DNA of 64,000 nucleotides from Adiantum capillus-veneris (GCA_014529385.2 CM043971.1:58227709-58291708), one strand, 5' to 3'. Shown: positions 18,969-31,860, numbered from the stretch's first letter. Made by a program: numbers and translations. The notes: generated by a model not told the origin, from the sequence alone.

Positions 18969-21243
18969 ATCAAAGCATTTGAGCTCGGCTTTTAGTTCGG
19001 TCTAAAGATGGCCAAGAAATTTGATGTTGGCGCTTACGTTGAGTTCATTTACAATGGAGCGGCAACTGGTACATGTCGAATAGAGAAGACTTCAAACCTA
19101 GCTAAGCTACATGGTAGGAGATTGCCTTTTGGCTGCTTCTTCGTTGCAGTGTTGGAAGTATATGATGGCAAGGATGCACATCTACCTCATGTTCCTTCAA
19201 CGAACAATGAAATGACTACTCTTAAGAAGGCATAGAAAAGCCTTCTTGCATGGCCGAAAAGCAATCTGGTAATTTCTTAGTTCATCTCTATAGAAACTAT
19301 GGAGTTTATTGTATTTGAGTATAATATGTGAAACAACTATCAAAAGTTTGCTTGATGACTGATCAATACTATGTTGTTTTTTTCTTAGTGTGTCACAAAG
19401 ACTGCAAGGGAAGAACCAAAAGAAATATCTACATCTACTAGTGTGACTTAATCGAAGAGCATACCAGCTAGTGCAATGCCACCTCCTCCTGCTATTACAT
19501 TTGAAAATTTTATTAAAAAAAAACAAAACGAAAAGTGAAAGTTCAAGAAGGAGCATCATCTAGATTTGTGGAGGAGAAAGACAACTCCGACCAAGAAATT
19601 GATGATAGAGAAATGGAGGCTTATATGACTACATGGGCAAATGTTGGAGGAGAATTTCCCATCAACGAAGACGTGACAGTACGCCAGGACATGTTATCAA
19701 AGCATCTAGGAAATTTGAAGGTAAGTGAGAGCTTTTGAGTTTAAGGATAGTGGAGCATATTTTTAACCCAATGCAGATAGCCTGCAACTTTAGGAGCAGA
19801 GTCTACCAGGATTTTCCTTGGTTCTTGGAGTATAGTGAGGGATACTTTCCTCCAAATGAGGAGAAGGCACACAATAATGTTGTGAAGGATAGAGAGGAAA
19901 GAGCAGATAGAGATACACAAATATCCGCATCTCAGGTATCAAAGTTGATATCTTCAATAGGACCTAATACTACCTATCCCCATCATTGGAGTTAATTTTC
20001 AATAACCTATATGATACTTCTTTGCAAATGGAGCAATCCAGGGAGGCATCAGGTTCGCAAGGAGCAGCTCGTAAAAGGGAGAAACGTGAGTATTGTTGAT
20101 GAACGTCACATGGTAAACATTCTTTATTCGCCTTATAATTTGTGCGTTTTTGGTGATGAGGAAAGAGAAGTGGAATGTCAACAAAGGAGGTGATAGATTT
20201 TGCAAAAGAGTTTAGAAACATGATTATTGCATGTCTCAAACCTGCCATTGGTTGCATACCCGTCACCCGATAAGTGGCAAATTTGAATGGGAGTTGCTGT
20301 GTGTTTCAAAATCTAACTTAATCTATTTAAGGGTTTTTGCAAAGAGCGATGGCGACCATATTCAGATTGTGCATTTTGGTTCGGACAAGACAGAGGATGA
20401 CTTGAAGAATGCCTTGCTAATCTCTATGAGGCCACACGTCATGGAGAAATGTCTTCGTTCGTTGTGTGATGGGTTGATCATGGATTCTGCAATGAACGCA
20501 TGCACTCTGTTTTTGCCAAACAATGCACCTGTGTATGGGCTGTTTGATCCTAATGTGCCAAATTGGAATAGAATGAAAGTATGCAGGTTTGGACAGCTTG
20601 TCCGTCCATCGTTGTCAACAACCAATGACATAAGTGTGTTCGTAGTCATCTGCCAATCAAATAATTATGGAATGGTGTGTGATATTGATGATGCTGATGG
20701 ATGGCATGAAGACCACATAAACGTGGTTGTCTATCAATATGCAAGAAGGAAAGTAGAACTATGCACACAATGTTGGTATCCGCAATGAGGAAAGAGCACA
20801 CCTAGACATCAGAGGCAATTGACATACCATCGGACGACGCCTGGGTTGATTCACTAAAGGAGAGTGATTGGACGAAAGAGGTGGATGGGACACCTATGCG
20901 AGGTACACTTCACCGCCACTTTTTATGGATAAAGTTTTTTTACTGTCGTTTGATGTGCAGGTGGTATGGAATGTGGGCATTGGTTTGTTTCGAATGAGAA
21001 CGATGTTGTCGTACAATACAGAGGTGACTGTGAAGCGATGGCTTTTTGAGGAGCTAGATGGACCCAATGATGACAATATTTGAGAGCAACAAGGAATTCT
21101 CCAACAAACTGCGATCTGTTCTTGAAATGCAAGCCCATCTGTTGAGAGAGATTCAAGATCGAGATAGAAAACTTGCAGAGGAGGTGGATCGTGCACTACG
21201 AGTAGCATCATTGTTGGAGCCACATCTAAACATTGGAGAGTGA
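18969..21243 (+). pseudogene. Multi-exon gene of unknown function with nonsense and frameshift changes
   Basis: Begins after TTTCTTTTTTACAG/AT at 18,968, with ATG at 19,008 (MAKKFDVGAYVEFIYNG...). The splice sites look real: donor GTAATT at 19,268, acceptor TTTTTTTCTTAG near 19,389, donor GTAAGT at 19,721, acceptor ATGCAG at 19,776, donor GTATCA after about 19,935, donor GTGAGT near 20,087, and acceptor GATGTGCAG near 20,960. Coding blocks: 19,008-19,232, an acidic block at 19,535-19,720 preceded by a basic Lys-rich run, 19,777-19,935 (VYQDFPWFLEYSEGYFP), a conserved-looking block at about 20,350-20,785 (DGDHIQIVHFGSDKTEDDL ... LFLPNNAPVYGLFDPN) and a charged helical C-terminus at 21,067-21,243. 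Reading through needs an in-frame TAG at 19,232, a TAA in the second exon and a one-base change in an A9 run at about 19,515-19,523. I recognise no family. It may be a decayed member of a multicopy or transposon-borne gene. Confidence 0.5.
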
Positions 21244-22299
21244 GATCCTCCAGCCACACTGACTTGGAGTAGATATTTCAAAGATCGTAGTGTGTGGATT
21301 GCTAAGTTTTGTAAATCTCTATGAACGATTGCTTTTAGCATTCTTTTGAATAGAGAGGAATGCTTATTTTCAATTACTTTGCTCTTGTAATTGAGTGGAG
21401 GTCCTTAGTGGTAATGTTAAATTAGACTTTTTGGAGGTTGCCCTTTGCTGATATTTGTGCTTTCCACTAGCAAAATTCCATTTATCACATCTGATATCGT
21501 CCTCTCTTCTCTAATCTTACTCTCAAACTCTCTCCAACAGAAAAGCATTGTCTTTGGTTGGCCTCTGCAATGAACCAAATACTAAAGTTTTGACCGATAC
21601 AATCTAATTTGATGCTCGTACTTTGATCGTGTTAAACTCCATTGTGGAAAATCTAACGCTTTCTCGGTGCACTCAAAAGTCGTGTAAATTCTCTTGCATT
21701 TGAAAAAAAAACACTTGTCCTCATATATCCAGTAGCTTGTGTGCTTTTAACATTCTTTTGAACAAAGAGATGTGCTTATTCCAATTGCAGTCTGATCTTG
21801 TAAATAAGTGGATTTTTTCTACTTCTATAAACTTATCCGTGTATTTTGAGAGATATATGGACCTGTCTGTTTTGATGATTAAGTGAATTTTTTTGTGTTC
21901 GAGTACGTATGCTCAGTAAACTTGCAGTCAAAGAGGTTCTCTTATCTTTCTAGTTGGGCAACATGACAATTGAGGTGTGATTTTCTATGTTGACTTGTTA
22001 TGCACGTCTCTCCCCTCAACCCCCTCCTTTAATAATTCAAACATGCAAACATGCATTTTCTTTGGCTAACCTCTAACGACCCAAGCACCAATCTATAATG
22101 GTGTCTCATAATGTGGCGGCACACTTATGGAGAGCTGGTCTACATCATCATCCAGCAATTAGAGGAAGGAGCTTTTTGCAAAATATTAAGGAATCCAACA
22201 CAAAGAACAAAGAGAAAGTTTCTCCAAAAGATTTTCCAAACGATCTATTTTCTTAAAAAAAGCTCCCTAGAAAGCTCTCTCCGTTTCTCTACCCCTTCA

Positions 22300-22300
<1 letters not shown>
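21244..22300. other. 3' flank with duplicated blocks, no gene seen
   Basis: Related blocks recur: GCTTTTAGCATTCTTTTGAA near 21,330 and GCTTTTAACATTCTTTTGAA near 21,735; CATTGTCTTTGGTTGGCCTC near 21,548 and a diverged version near 22,053. It looks like a partly duplicated 3' UTR or downstream region. No coding region is supported. Confidence 0.5.
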
Positions 22301-22865
<565 letters not shown>

Positions 22866-22869
22866 TTGT

Positions 22870-24850
22870 CTTGGCAAGTATACACACCACACACACTTGT
22901 TGAGTTCACACAAAGCGAGTATGTGTTACTTTGGACATGTGGCTTAGCCAAGCTTAGAAAAGGACTAGAGTCAACTTTCTAAATGGGGGAAGGACCGATC
23001 TAACCTAAGACTTTAGCTTTTCTCTTTCACTTATTAAAAACCATACTCTTACTCTTTAATTAATTAGCTCGGGTGCAAGACCTTTGCACAAACCTTGGAG
23101 GCTTTATGAAAATGACCTAGGCTACAATCTACCTGCTAATTTAGGACCAACTAAATTAGGATGGACTTTGGTAAAAATATAAAACTCAACATTGGCCTTT
23201 AAAAATTCACCTCCTGTGGTGAAACTTTAACACAGTGCTTTGGAGGTTCCATCAAGCTGCTTCCAAAACCTACTAAGTTTAGACAATTTGTGGCAAGTTA
23301 GAAATTTATCTAAGGCTTCCTAGACTTCATACTTGGAGTCTTGAGAGCTATTCTAATGACTTGAACTTAGCACATCTACTTTTTATTTTTAAACTCCTAT
23401 AATTGCTCTAAGTCATCTTCTTTGCCTTGTATCTTTGATCAAGGCTTTTCAAGATATATTCATCCTTCCTTGACATGTACGTATGATTGAGATAATTAAC
23501 TAATAATTAATTGCTATTTTATGGACTTCTCTCCTTTTGGTCCCAAGCCTTTGACTGAGCCGGTCCATGAGCACTTAAATCAACTTCATTTGTTCTCTTT
23601 TATTTTCCTTTGACTTAAGTGGCCAATTTAAGATGGAAAAAACTTTTAGAAGGTTAGAAATTAATTTCCATGACACATTATCTCAATGAAAATATGAAAA
23701 TTGGGTCAAAGTTGTCTTTATAGACCTGTATCTAGCAAAATCTATAAACTTGTATCTATTAGTAAGACAACTAGGTTGTATGCATGTAAATCAGAGACTC
23801 AAAGTTTCAAAAAACAATGCATGTGTGGACTATGTGCCCCCCATGTCAGCCTATGAGAAACATGTATGTCAATGTCCACCTCCTCTTATAGGCTCTCTGA
23901 TTTATGAGATGGTCATCCTGTTTTTTGCGAGTTGGGTCCCTAGATGCGGTGCCTTTTTTCTTGGGGTGCTTTAAAACATGTGAAAAATGATTCTCTAATG
24001 TACGTAAGTGGTGTGAAATTTGACCAAGTTGGCATATCGCCTTGAAAGTTCATCATGTGTGGTTGTTGACTATATGTAGAAATTGGCACAAGGCTTGTAA
24101 GCGATGCCACTAGAGGCTATTGAAAGTGTACCCATGCATGTTTCTATGCCTTTAGAGCTGAAATATGATTTGGAACTTCATGCCTGCCATGAATTCTTTA
24201 GCTCAACAAATGTTACTTCATGGTGGAAAACTACCAAAAATAGCAAGAAGATGGCCTAAAAATGATTAAAAAGTGGGTCAAAAGTAGCAAAAAATGAGCT
24301 GGGGGGTGCTTTCTTAGTTCAAATATCAATGCTTTGAGTGCTCCTATGCAGTCTCATCACTCTTCCTTGTTGTTTTTGAGTGTGTGTGGGAACGAATAAA
24401 GGTTTCATTTTCTCAAACTTGTGTGCAGAGTTGTGTGTGATAGTGTTGAGGTTTTCATGGGTGGAGCTGACAAGCATGGTTTCCAACTAGAAGTCTACAT
24501 GAATGATGTGGATAATGATAAAGATACACTGATTGTTCAAAATACAGCCTAATGAGAATTACATGTTTTAATGTGAAAGGGTTGAACAACCCTATTAGGC
24601 TGTACACTTTTAATAAGTGGATGATGTCTTAAGATTCAAACATCTAGTTTGTTTAGGAACACAAGCTTCATACAACCATGTAGTAGATTTTTGTTTTCCT
24701 CAAAGAAATTTCAAAATCAATGAAATAAAAAGTATCGAGTTGTCTGCAGCCCACAGTCCAACAAAAGAATCTCATGTAGCCCATACATTTCCCAATGTTG
24801 GCATTATTAGGTCACATTATCAATTGCAAGCCTAAGCCTGTTATATCTTT
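22870..24850. other. No gene seen
   Basis: AT-rich intergenic sequence of about 2 kb. Short ORFs (for example 23,750-23,974 and 24,617-24,835) show no domain. Part may be the 3' portion of the minus-strand LINE that follows. Confidence 0.45.
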
Positions 24851-24859
24851 AGAGCCAAC

Positions 24860-25200
24860 CCTCAAATGAGTAATGTTACCATGATGAGCTTGCAAGTCCT
24901 GGAAGGAAAAGACGGGGTGTGTCACAATAGTAAAGAATAGAAGGCAGTCATGCTCGCCTTATCTAGCAATACTTATAAGTCCCGATAGCCTACCATTGAT
25001 CATAACTCTAGATATGGCCCCTTGTCCCAACAAACAAATGCATTTAGAGATTCTAGGACCAAAACCCATCAATTTCATAATAGCAGCAATAAAGTCCATT
25101 GCACAATACAAAATGCTTTGGCAAAGTCTAACTAAAGCGAGATAAGTATTTACTTGGATGTTTGAGCATAGTCCATACCCAATGTGGCTATCAAAATATT

Positions 25201-25238
<38 letters not shown>

Positions 25239-25650
25239 AATCCGGATTGAGCAAATGTGGCTATCAAAACATAATTAGAGATAGATCTTCCCCTCCAATG
25301 AATCCGTACTGAGCAAATTTTATGTATGAGTTTTCTCAAAAAGGAATGATCCTTATTCCAATGGCCTTTGCCAATGTTTTATATAAAATCCCCATCATGG
25401 TGATGTACCTCCAATGAGACAAGGCAATGCATAATAATTGTTTTGGGATCACTTAACGGTGCCCTATTTCAACCATGTATTGAGGTATCCATAAGCGGTT
25501 GATCAATTTGGTGATCAAGAACTCAATTCAATATGCTATACATATGCATGGAGTCTTGTCATTATGCAACTCTTTTATTGCCCATTTAAGTTCTGTAAAA
25601 TCAAATATTTGATCCATCCTTGCAGCACTGGATATCTCAATACATGGATC
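24860..25650 (-). pseudogene. Non-LTR retrotransposon (LINE) reverse transcriptase relic
   Basis: Minus-strand translation in several frames gives the order of an L1-type reverse transcriptase: FTELKWAIKELHNDKTP (25,6xx), SHWRYITMMGILYKTLAKAI (about 25,415-25,355, matching the family's W-R-P-I-x-L-L-x-x-x-Y-K-I-x-A-K), then MDFIAAIMKLMGFG and VMINGRLSGLI (about 25,100-24,990, matching the block just before R-G-V-R-Q-G-C-P-L-S-P). Stops and frameshifts separate the blocks, and a poly-C run and local duplication interrupt it. The catalytic F/Y-A-D-D block is not found. Confidence 0.75.
25203..25234. repeat. Poly-C tract inside the LINE relic
   Basis: About 32 consecutive C, flanked by two copies of a local duplication (ATGTGGCTATCAAAA and CCAATGAATCCG on both sides). 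The exact length may be affected by sequencing. Confidence 0.85.
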
Positions 25651-25735
25651 AACTGCACTCAACGAAAGATCCATAACTTTATTCCTTTGCTTTGATGTTC
25701 AATATATCCTCATAGTATTGCATACATATTTCAAT

Positions 25736-25931
25736 ATTGTTGTTAATTTCTCTAATTCCTTCTCTCTCTCTTGCAAGTATTGTTCATGCCAAGCTAGCTA
25801 GGTATAATGTTTGTTTTGCTACCTTCAATCAAGTACTTTCCTTATATTCATTAAGAATCCTCGCAAGGAAATTCTCACCACTGTTACTTTAATTCCGCTA
25901 CAATCAATGTTATTAGTCTTATTTCGTTACA
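25736..25931 (+). repeat. 5' LTR of Ty3-A (3'-terminal 196 bp only)
   Basis: Closely matches 50,911-51,106, the end of the 3' LTR, and ends GTTACA just before the primer-binding site. The rest of the 5' LTR is missing; LINE-like and unassigned sequence adjoins at 25,735. Confidence 0.85.
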
Positions 25932-25932
25932 T

Positions 25933-25944
25933 TGGTATCAGAGC
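25933..25944 (+). other. Primer-binding site of Ty3-A
   Basis: TGGTATCAGAGC, complementary to the 3' end of initiator tRNA-Met, one base after the LTR end. Confidence 0.9.
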
Positions 25945-26337
25945 TATTGGTTTCTCTTTTCTTGCTTAAGAAGAAAGGTCCGTAAGTTTTTTATGAAAGG
26001 TTGGAGTTGTTCATTGCAAGAGGGTAAGTGGGATAGGGATTTATTATCCCGGTTGGAATGAACTAAGTTTGAGGTACACCGTTGGCAACTATAGACTTAA
26101 TAATGGAGTCTTTCGGGGCTTGCCTTTGGCTTAACTATTATTGATCTACTAGCAAGCTCAACAAGAACCATAATCAGCCGAGCACTGTTAGACCCTCTCC
26201 ACTACTCTTTGCAATCAACACTCTCTAAACCATGGCTGTGACTCCTTGAGAGCTAATTTTTAAACGTTAAGAAGAGTAGCAACTAAAGTTTTGAGGTTGC
26301 CAAAGCACAAAGTAGCATATATATAAATTTAGTTAGC

Positions 26338-27660
26338 ATGGCTGACAATAATAAAGAGAGTAGAATGAATATTGACAGCTTTGATTTTGCACATCAAGGT
26401 GCTACTAATGATGCCCCCGTGTTTGTGAACTATCTTGTCACTAGGTTGCAACAAGCCATGGGCAACCCCACTTTACAAGCAGAAGTTGCCAACAACTTTG
26501 CACACATGGGATTTTCCAAACTCCCCAACAAGAGAGGGAGCTTAGGAAGCCTCTTATAGATACTTCCAAAAGAAGACTCTCTCCAATGAGAGAAGAGAAG
26601 GAATCTATTGAAGAGAAAGAAGTGAATCTCCAAGTTTTTCGGAAGATGTGGCTCTGCAAAGACAGTGGTCTTGACGATCCCCAGCTCCTCCCAAGAGGAA
26701 AAGATCGTCATATAGTCCTTCTCCTCGTCATTCTGAGAAGGAAGAGAGGAATCAAAAGAAGAAAAAGGCGCGAAAGAGGTCATCTTTATCACCTTCCTCC
26801 TCTTCCAATGAAAGCGGTGATTTTTCTCCTAGAGAGTACAAGAGGAGAGGATGTCGCAAATCCTATGCTGCTTGGAGAAGGTCGTACAAGCTTAAGAAGT
26901 TCAAGGAGGGAGGAAAGAGCATCTCTTTTCTCACCTATGATGGCACCTTTGGTGCTACAAACAAAGTTTTGGTCTTCATCCAACAATTTGATGCGGCTTT
27001 TGGAGATGAGGGCTTCACGGAGTCCTCCAAGCTACGTCATGTAGCTATGCATTTTCAAAATTCTACCCGACAATGGTGGGCTAGTCTACGAGGTAATGGT
27101 GAAGCTCCAAAGACATGGAAAACTTTACAAGTTTTCCTAATGAAGCAATCTTGCAAGCGATGCCAAAGACAAAGTGCTTACCAAATGGCAAAGTTTGAAG
27201 CTATCTCCCAATGAGTCTATCTACAAGTATGTGGACAAGTTTTGGGATTTATATCTCAAAGCTACAATCTACCAAAAGATAGAGTTTGTCGAACAAAAGC
27301 AACAATTTTGTGCGGGACTACATGAAGATATGACCGAGTATGTCAACTCTCAAAGGCCTAGGACCATCATTGAAGTGATTCACCATACTATGGTCGCTTC
27401 ACGAATCAATTTCCATCAAGGGGCTACAAGGAATTTTAATCCCATGGAAACTAGAGACCGAAATGGACCTAGAGGGAAGAACAATGCTCAAAACTCTTCC
27501 CAAGGCAATTCTAGCAACAACAACAACAACAACAAGCAGAAAGGAGTTTACAAAGGTAAAAACAAACCCTCTTCTGAATAGTTAGAGGCTTCTCGCAAAG
27601 ACCACAAATGTTTCAAGTGTGAAGAGCAAGGACATGGCTATCGTTCTTGCCCCAAAAGAA
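26338..27660 (+). pseudogene. Ty3-A gag
   Basis: Starts MADNNKESRMNIDSFDFAHQ at 26,338. A Ser/Arg- and Lys-rich segment (about 26,700-26,890, with SPSPRH and KKKKARKR) precedes the gag core (KVLVFIQQFDAAFGDEGF ... RHVAMHFQNSTRQWW, 26,960-27,080) and then an Asn-rich linker. It ends with a CCHC zinc knuckle at 27,609-27,650 (C-x2-C-x4-H-x4-C: CFKCEEQGHGYRSC). In the virus-like particle this protein packages the element RNA. At least three frame changes or stops break it (26,557; near 27,200; 27,579). Confidence 0.8.
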
Positions 27661-27689
27661 ATTCATGCAATGAGACTCCTAGAGCTTCC

Positions 27690-28595
27690 ATGGTTGAATC
27701 TCCAAAAGAGGATACTTATTGCAAAGAATCGTCCCTTTCCTATGCTTGGGGAAAGGTGAGAGAGCGTGATACCTTTATTCTTTTTGACCCTGGCTCTACT
27801 CACAACTTCATATCAATGGAGTTGGCTACTAAGTTAGGCATACAAGCTCATGAGATGGGCGACACCTTTTTGGTTGATGGAGCTTTCAAGGGACAAGAAG
27901 CCACATTTACTCCCTTTACTGGGAAATTGAAGCTTCATGTCCAAGACTATGTTGACAAAGAAGACTTTTTCATCTCCCCTCTCAAGTATGAGGATGTTAT
28001 CCTAGGGGCACTATGGTTCAACCGCATGGCTGCCAATATGAATTTCCTTGAAAGGAGAATTTATTTCATCTACAGGGAAAAGAACATGTACATAGATGCT
28101 TATGAGTCAGGTCGTATTACACACCTTGTAAATACGCTTGCTTTTGATAAGTCAATGAAAAGCTCAGTTGCATACATGATTTTTGTTAAAGAGTCCATAA
28201 ATGATCTTAATGTTTTATCCAATGGAAATGGTAGGAGTCAAGAGAAATTAAAGTTGTCTAATTTCCTAAATAGATTCCAAGATGTTTTTATCGATGACAT
28301 CCCTGGAGAGTTACCTCCAAATGATGACCATAGAATAGAGCTTCTACTTGGGAGCCAACCGCCTAAAAAGCCTCCTTATCGAGTTTCCCAAGCTCAACAA
28401 GAGGAGATTATGAGGCAAGTACATGAACTTGTGGATAAGGGAATGGTGAGGCCTAGCTCCTTTCCCTTTTGTTCACCAGTCCTTTTAGTGCAAAAGAAAG
28501 ACAACACATATCGTATGTGTGTTGACTATAGAGCACTAAATATGATCACTATCAAAAAACAGATTTCCCGTGCCATGGGTAGAAGATCTCTTTGA
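27690..28595 (+). pseudogene. Ty3-A protease and N-terminal reverse transcriptase
   Basis: A 301-codon ORF. The protease is at residues 28-135: ILFDPGSTHNFIS carries the catalytic Asp with D-P-G-S replacing D-S-G-A, and YEDVILGALWF is the C-terminal strand. Reverse transcriptase begins near residue 205 (LPPNDDHRIELLLGSQPPKKPPYR, then PVLLVQKKDNTYRMCVDYRALN). The frame is lost at about 28,570, where the rest continues in another frame. Confidence 0.85.
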
Positions 28596-29172
28596 TAAGC
28601 TACAAGGCTCTACCTACTTCAATAGGATTGAGCTTAAAAGTGGCTACCATCAAATAAGGATAGTCAATGAAGATATTGTAAAGACCACCTTTTGTACAAC
28701 ATTTGGTTTTTATGAATATCTTGTCATGCTATTTGACTCAACAAATGCTCCGGACACATTCAACCGCTTAATGGAGAAAATTTTTAAACCCCACCGCAAG
28801 TTTACTAGAGTGTTCTTCAATGATATTATCATCTACTCCAAATCTCTTGAGGAGCACAAGCAACAACTCCATGTAATCTTTCAAGCTTTGAGGGAGAATA
28901 AACTTCTCATTAATCAAAGGAAGAGTGACTTTTTCCTTCAAGAGATTCAATACTTAGGTCACATTATCTCTCAAGATGGTATCCGTATGGATCCAATAAA
29001 GTTAGAGGTAATAAAAGGATGGCCTAATACAAGGAATCTACATGAGCTACAAAGCTTTAGTGGTATATGTGCATACTATAGATGCCTCATAGAAAAATTA
29101 TTGCAAATAGTAGGACCATTACATGACTTAACAAAACTGAACGCTAAGTATACATGGGCTGCAAAAGAGTAA
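28570..29172 (+). pseudogene. Ty3-A reverse transcriptase, C-terminal part
   Basis: Continues the reverse transcriptase: GYHQIRIVNEDIVKTTF, then the active-site block VFFNDIIIYS and the thumb motif YLGHIISQDGI. The catalytic pair is N-D here instead of the usual D-D, so the enzyme would be inactive. The ORF stops at 29,170, just before RNase H. Confidence 0.85.
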
Positions 29173-29617
29173 AATGTTTTTGAGAAGCTCAAAGAGAATC
29201 TTACCTCTCAACTTGTGCCTACACTAGTGGATCTCTCAAAGCCATTTGAGGTCCAATGTGATGCTTGTGGAGATTGCCGTGGAGCAGTATTGCTTCAAGA
29301 AGGGAATGCTGCCATAACATACGAGAGTCAAAGACTGAGTGTTGGGCATATATGGAAAAGAGCTACTAAATGTTCTACATGCCCTTGACACATGGAAGAA
29401 TTATCTTTTGGGGACTCCATTCATCCTACAAACGGATCACCAAAGTCTTAAGTACTTCATGACGCAAACCAAGCTTTTTGACAAACAAATGAGAGGGAAA
29501 TTTTTTATTTTTTATTTAATTTTCATATTGCTCATATTGCTGATAAGCATAATAAGTGGCCGATGCACTATCATGATGACCAAGAGAAAATGCAGTGTCT
29601 ATAGCAACTCACAATGA
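29173..29617 (+). pseudogene. Ty3-A RNase H
   Basis: After the stop at 29,170 the sequence still translates as RNase H in pieces: an acidic catalytic strand (VQCDACGDCRGAVLLQEG, about 29,250-29,305) and FILQTDHQSLKYFMTQ (29,422-29,470). A frame change near 29,340 separates the two. Confidence 0.75.
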
Positions 29618-30627
29618 TCTATCTTCTATTATAGATGAGTATGCTACTGATCCTGATTTCAAGGATATAATTTCAGCCCTTGCCTTAGGGAAGAAAGAAG
29701 AACCATACACCTTGCAAGATGGTTATCTTCTCCATGGCAATAGGCTATGTGTTACTAACTCCCTTTGTGAGAAAGTAATGTATGAATCCCATGTTCCTCC
29801 CTATGCGGGGCATAGAGGGATTTAACCTACTCTTCAAGGAGTAGAGACGTATTTCTATTGGCCTACCATGAAAGTAGACATACAAGAGCATGTTTCAAAA
29901 TGTGTGGTATACCAAAAGACCAAGTATGATAAAGGGAAGCAACCTGGATTACTCCAACCATTGCCAATTCCTAATTCACCATAAGAGAGCATATCCATGG
30001 ATTTTATCTTTGGATTACCCAAGTATACCCATGGGAATACAGGAATATGGACAATAGTCGACAAGTTTAGCAAACAAGCGCACTTTATACCTGTCAAAAA
30101 GACTATTAAGGCATATCAAATGGCAACCCTCTTCATATCAAATGGCAACCCTCTTCATATCCCATATTTTCAAACACCGTGGCTTGCCAACATCCATCGT
30201 GCCAGATAGAGATCCTAGAATGACCAGTAATTTCTTGAAAGGTCTCTTTGAAAATATGGGAACAAGGTTAAGTTTCTCTTCAGCCTATCACCCACAAACG
30301 GATAGCCAAAGTGAAATAGCTAACCTTACAATTCTAGATCTACTCAAAACCTATGTTACGAAAGTAGATCAACACTCACAAAGAGAGAAGTACCTACCCC
30401 TTGTAGAGTATGCGCACAATAACAGTGTCCATACTACTACAGAGAAGGCACCTTTTGAGATCATTGAGGGAAGACCTAAAATTCCCTTGCTACTTAAGGT
30501 ACATGGGATGATCTTTGTGGTTGATGAGTATAGCCGAGACCTACAAGAATCTTTTCAAAATACTAAGGAGGCTATATCCATCTCTCAACAAAGGCAAATA
30601 GCTGCTGCTAGCACAGGAGGGACTTAA
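29595..30627 (+). pseudogene. Ty3-A integrase
   Basis: Zinc-binding region (SHVPPYAGHRGI, then CVVYQKTK around 29,795-29,925) and catalytic core with SMDFIFGLPK (first Asp), IVPDRDPRMTSNF (second Asp) and TDSQSEIANLTI (Glu), so the D,D,E triad is still recognisable. Stops occur at 29,822 and about 29,982, and a 22-bp direct repeat near 30,116-30,160 shifts the frame. Integrase would insert the cDNA into host chromatin. Confidence 0.8.
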
Positions 30628-30982
30628 CTTTCAAGAAAAATGATTGGGTCCTACTCAAATGTCCCAAGGCTTGATTGAGGAAAACTACGCGGAAAAATCC
30701 TACGGGCCACCAAAAGTATTATGTTAAGCTAGCAAAAAGATACTATGGTCCTTTTTAAATCTTAAAACCAATCAACGAGATGGCCTATCAACTAAAGTTG
30801 CCTAATCATTGGCTCATACACAATGCTTTTCATGTGAGCCTACTTAAGCCTTACAAAGGAGAGCCATAAAGAGAACCAATAATTGAGGACCCGCTCGAGA
30901 TCAGAGATCAAGAAGAGGTGCTCTAGCCCAAATCCATCCTTCTACATGAAGACAGGTACTAAGACATGGTAAGATTATCCGT

Positions 30983-31096
30983 CGGTATCTTATTAAGTTC
31001 AAAGTTTATCCTTTTGAAGATGCTAGATGGACGCAAGGAACACAACTTAAGGATAGCATGAACCTTATCAATGCTTACAATGGTTCACTAGAGTGA
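30983..31096 (+). pseudogene. Ty3-A chromodomain-like tail
   Basis: RYLIKFKVYPFEDARWTQG matches the C-terminal chromodomain of plant chromoviruses (Y-L-V-K-W-x-G-x-x-x-x-x-x-T-W-E). In this family the domain is thought to direct integration to marked chromatin. The conserved aromatic W of K-W is replaced by F. Confidence 0.65.
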
Positions 31097-31433
31097 GCAA
31101 ATGTAAATGCTTTTCAAATGAACAATGTTTTTGTCTTATAGGTTGTGCATAAATTTAAGTAGTATGCATGCTTAGAATCAAGTTTTTGATGGCTCCGAAA
31201 CACCAAGTAGAATTTGTCACTCTACTTTGGGAGTATGATATGGACTAAAGAGTAGACATGCTTGCGGCAACTAAGTCTCCCAAGCACCAAATGGACTAGT
31301 CATCCATTCTAGAATGATGTCGTAGGGTAAAAAGGGATCCTCTACCCACTAAGAAACATAGAATAGTGATCAAGACTTTATCTTCTCTACCTCATAGTCG
31401 AGGACGACTATGGTTTCAAAAGAGAGGTAATGT

Positions 31434-31860
31434 TATAAAATCTAATATCTACCTATCCCAAATGATTTTCTTCTATTAAACTGACCATTTAAGGTGGGAA
31501 AATGAATGGGAACAAGAGTTAGAATGTAGATATGTGCTTTTAGATCTATCTCAGCATGGGATCAAAGGTAGAGAAGGCTACATCTCATTGAGGGTCCAAA
31601 AAGGAGATAGTCTACCAAAGAGCAATGAGCAGATAATGGAGCTTAAAATCCCTTAGGGTTAGCTTCATTAAAGACCTCTGAAGATTAGTGTTAAAAGTCC
31701 TTAGACCTAGGACCTTTAGGTACTTTAGACCTTAGGCAAGCTAGGCCTATGCTTGAGGTGCTTGATGACCAAGGTGCTTTTCATGCTTAAGTTGACTAAG
31801 GTGCTTGAGGTGCTTGATGACCAAGGTGCTTGTGGTGTTCAAGTCAAACATGACTGCTGT
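31434..31860 (+). repeat. 3' LTR of Ty3-A, first segment
   Basis: Begins TGTTATAAAATC straight after the purine-rich tract AAAAGAGAGGTAA. It is interrupted at 31,860 by the Ty3-B insertion. It contains two copies of GAGGTGCTTGATGACCAAGG (about 31,756 and 31,809). Confidence 0.8.

Larger units (their letters stand above)
25736..31860 (+). mobile_element. Ty3-A: chromodomain Ty3/gypsy element (main part)
   Basis: 5' LTR remnant 25,736-25,931, primer-binding site 25,933-25,944, gag, protease, reverse transcriptase, RNase H, integrase and a chromodomain-like C-terminus, then a polypurine tract and 3' LTR start at 31,434. The 3' LTR is cut at 31,860 by Ty3-B and resumes at 50,057-51,106. The domain order PR-RT-RH-IN-chromodomain identifies a chromovirus. 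Every ORF is broken by stops or frameshifts, so the copy is dead. Confidence 0.9.
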
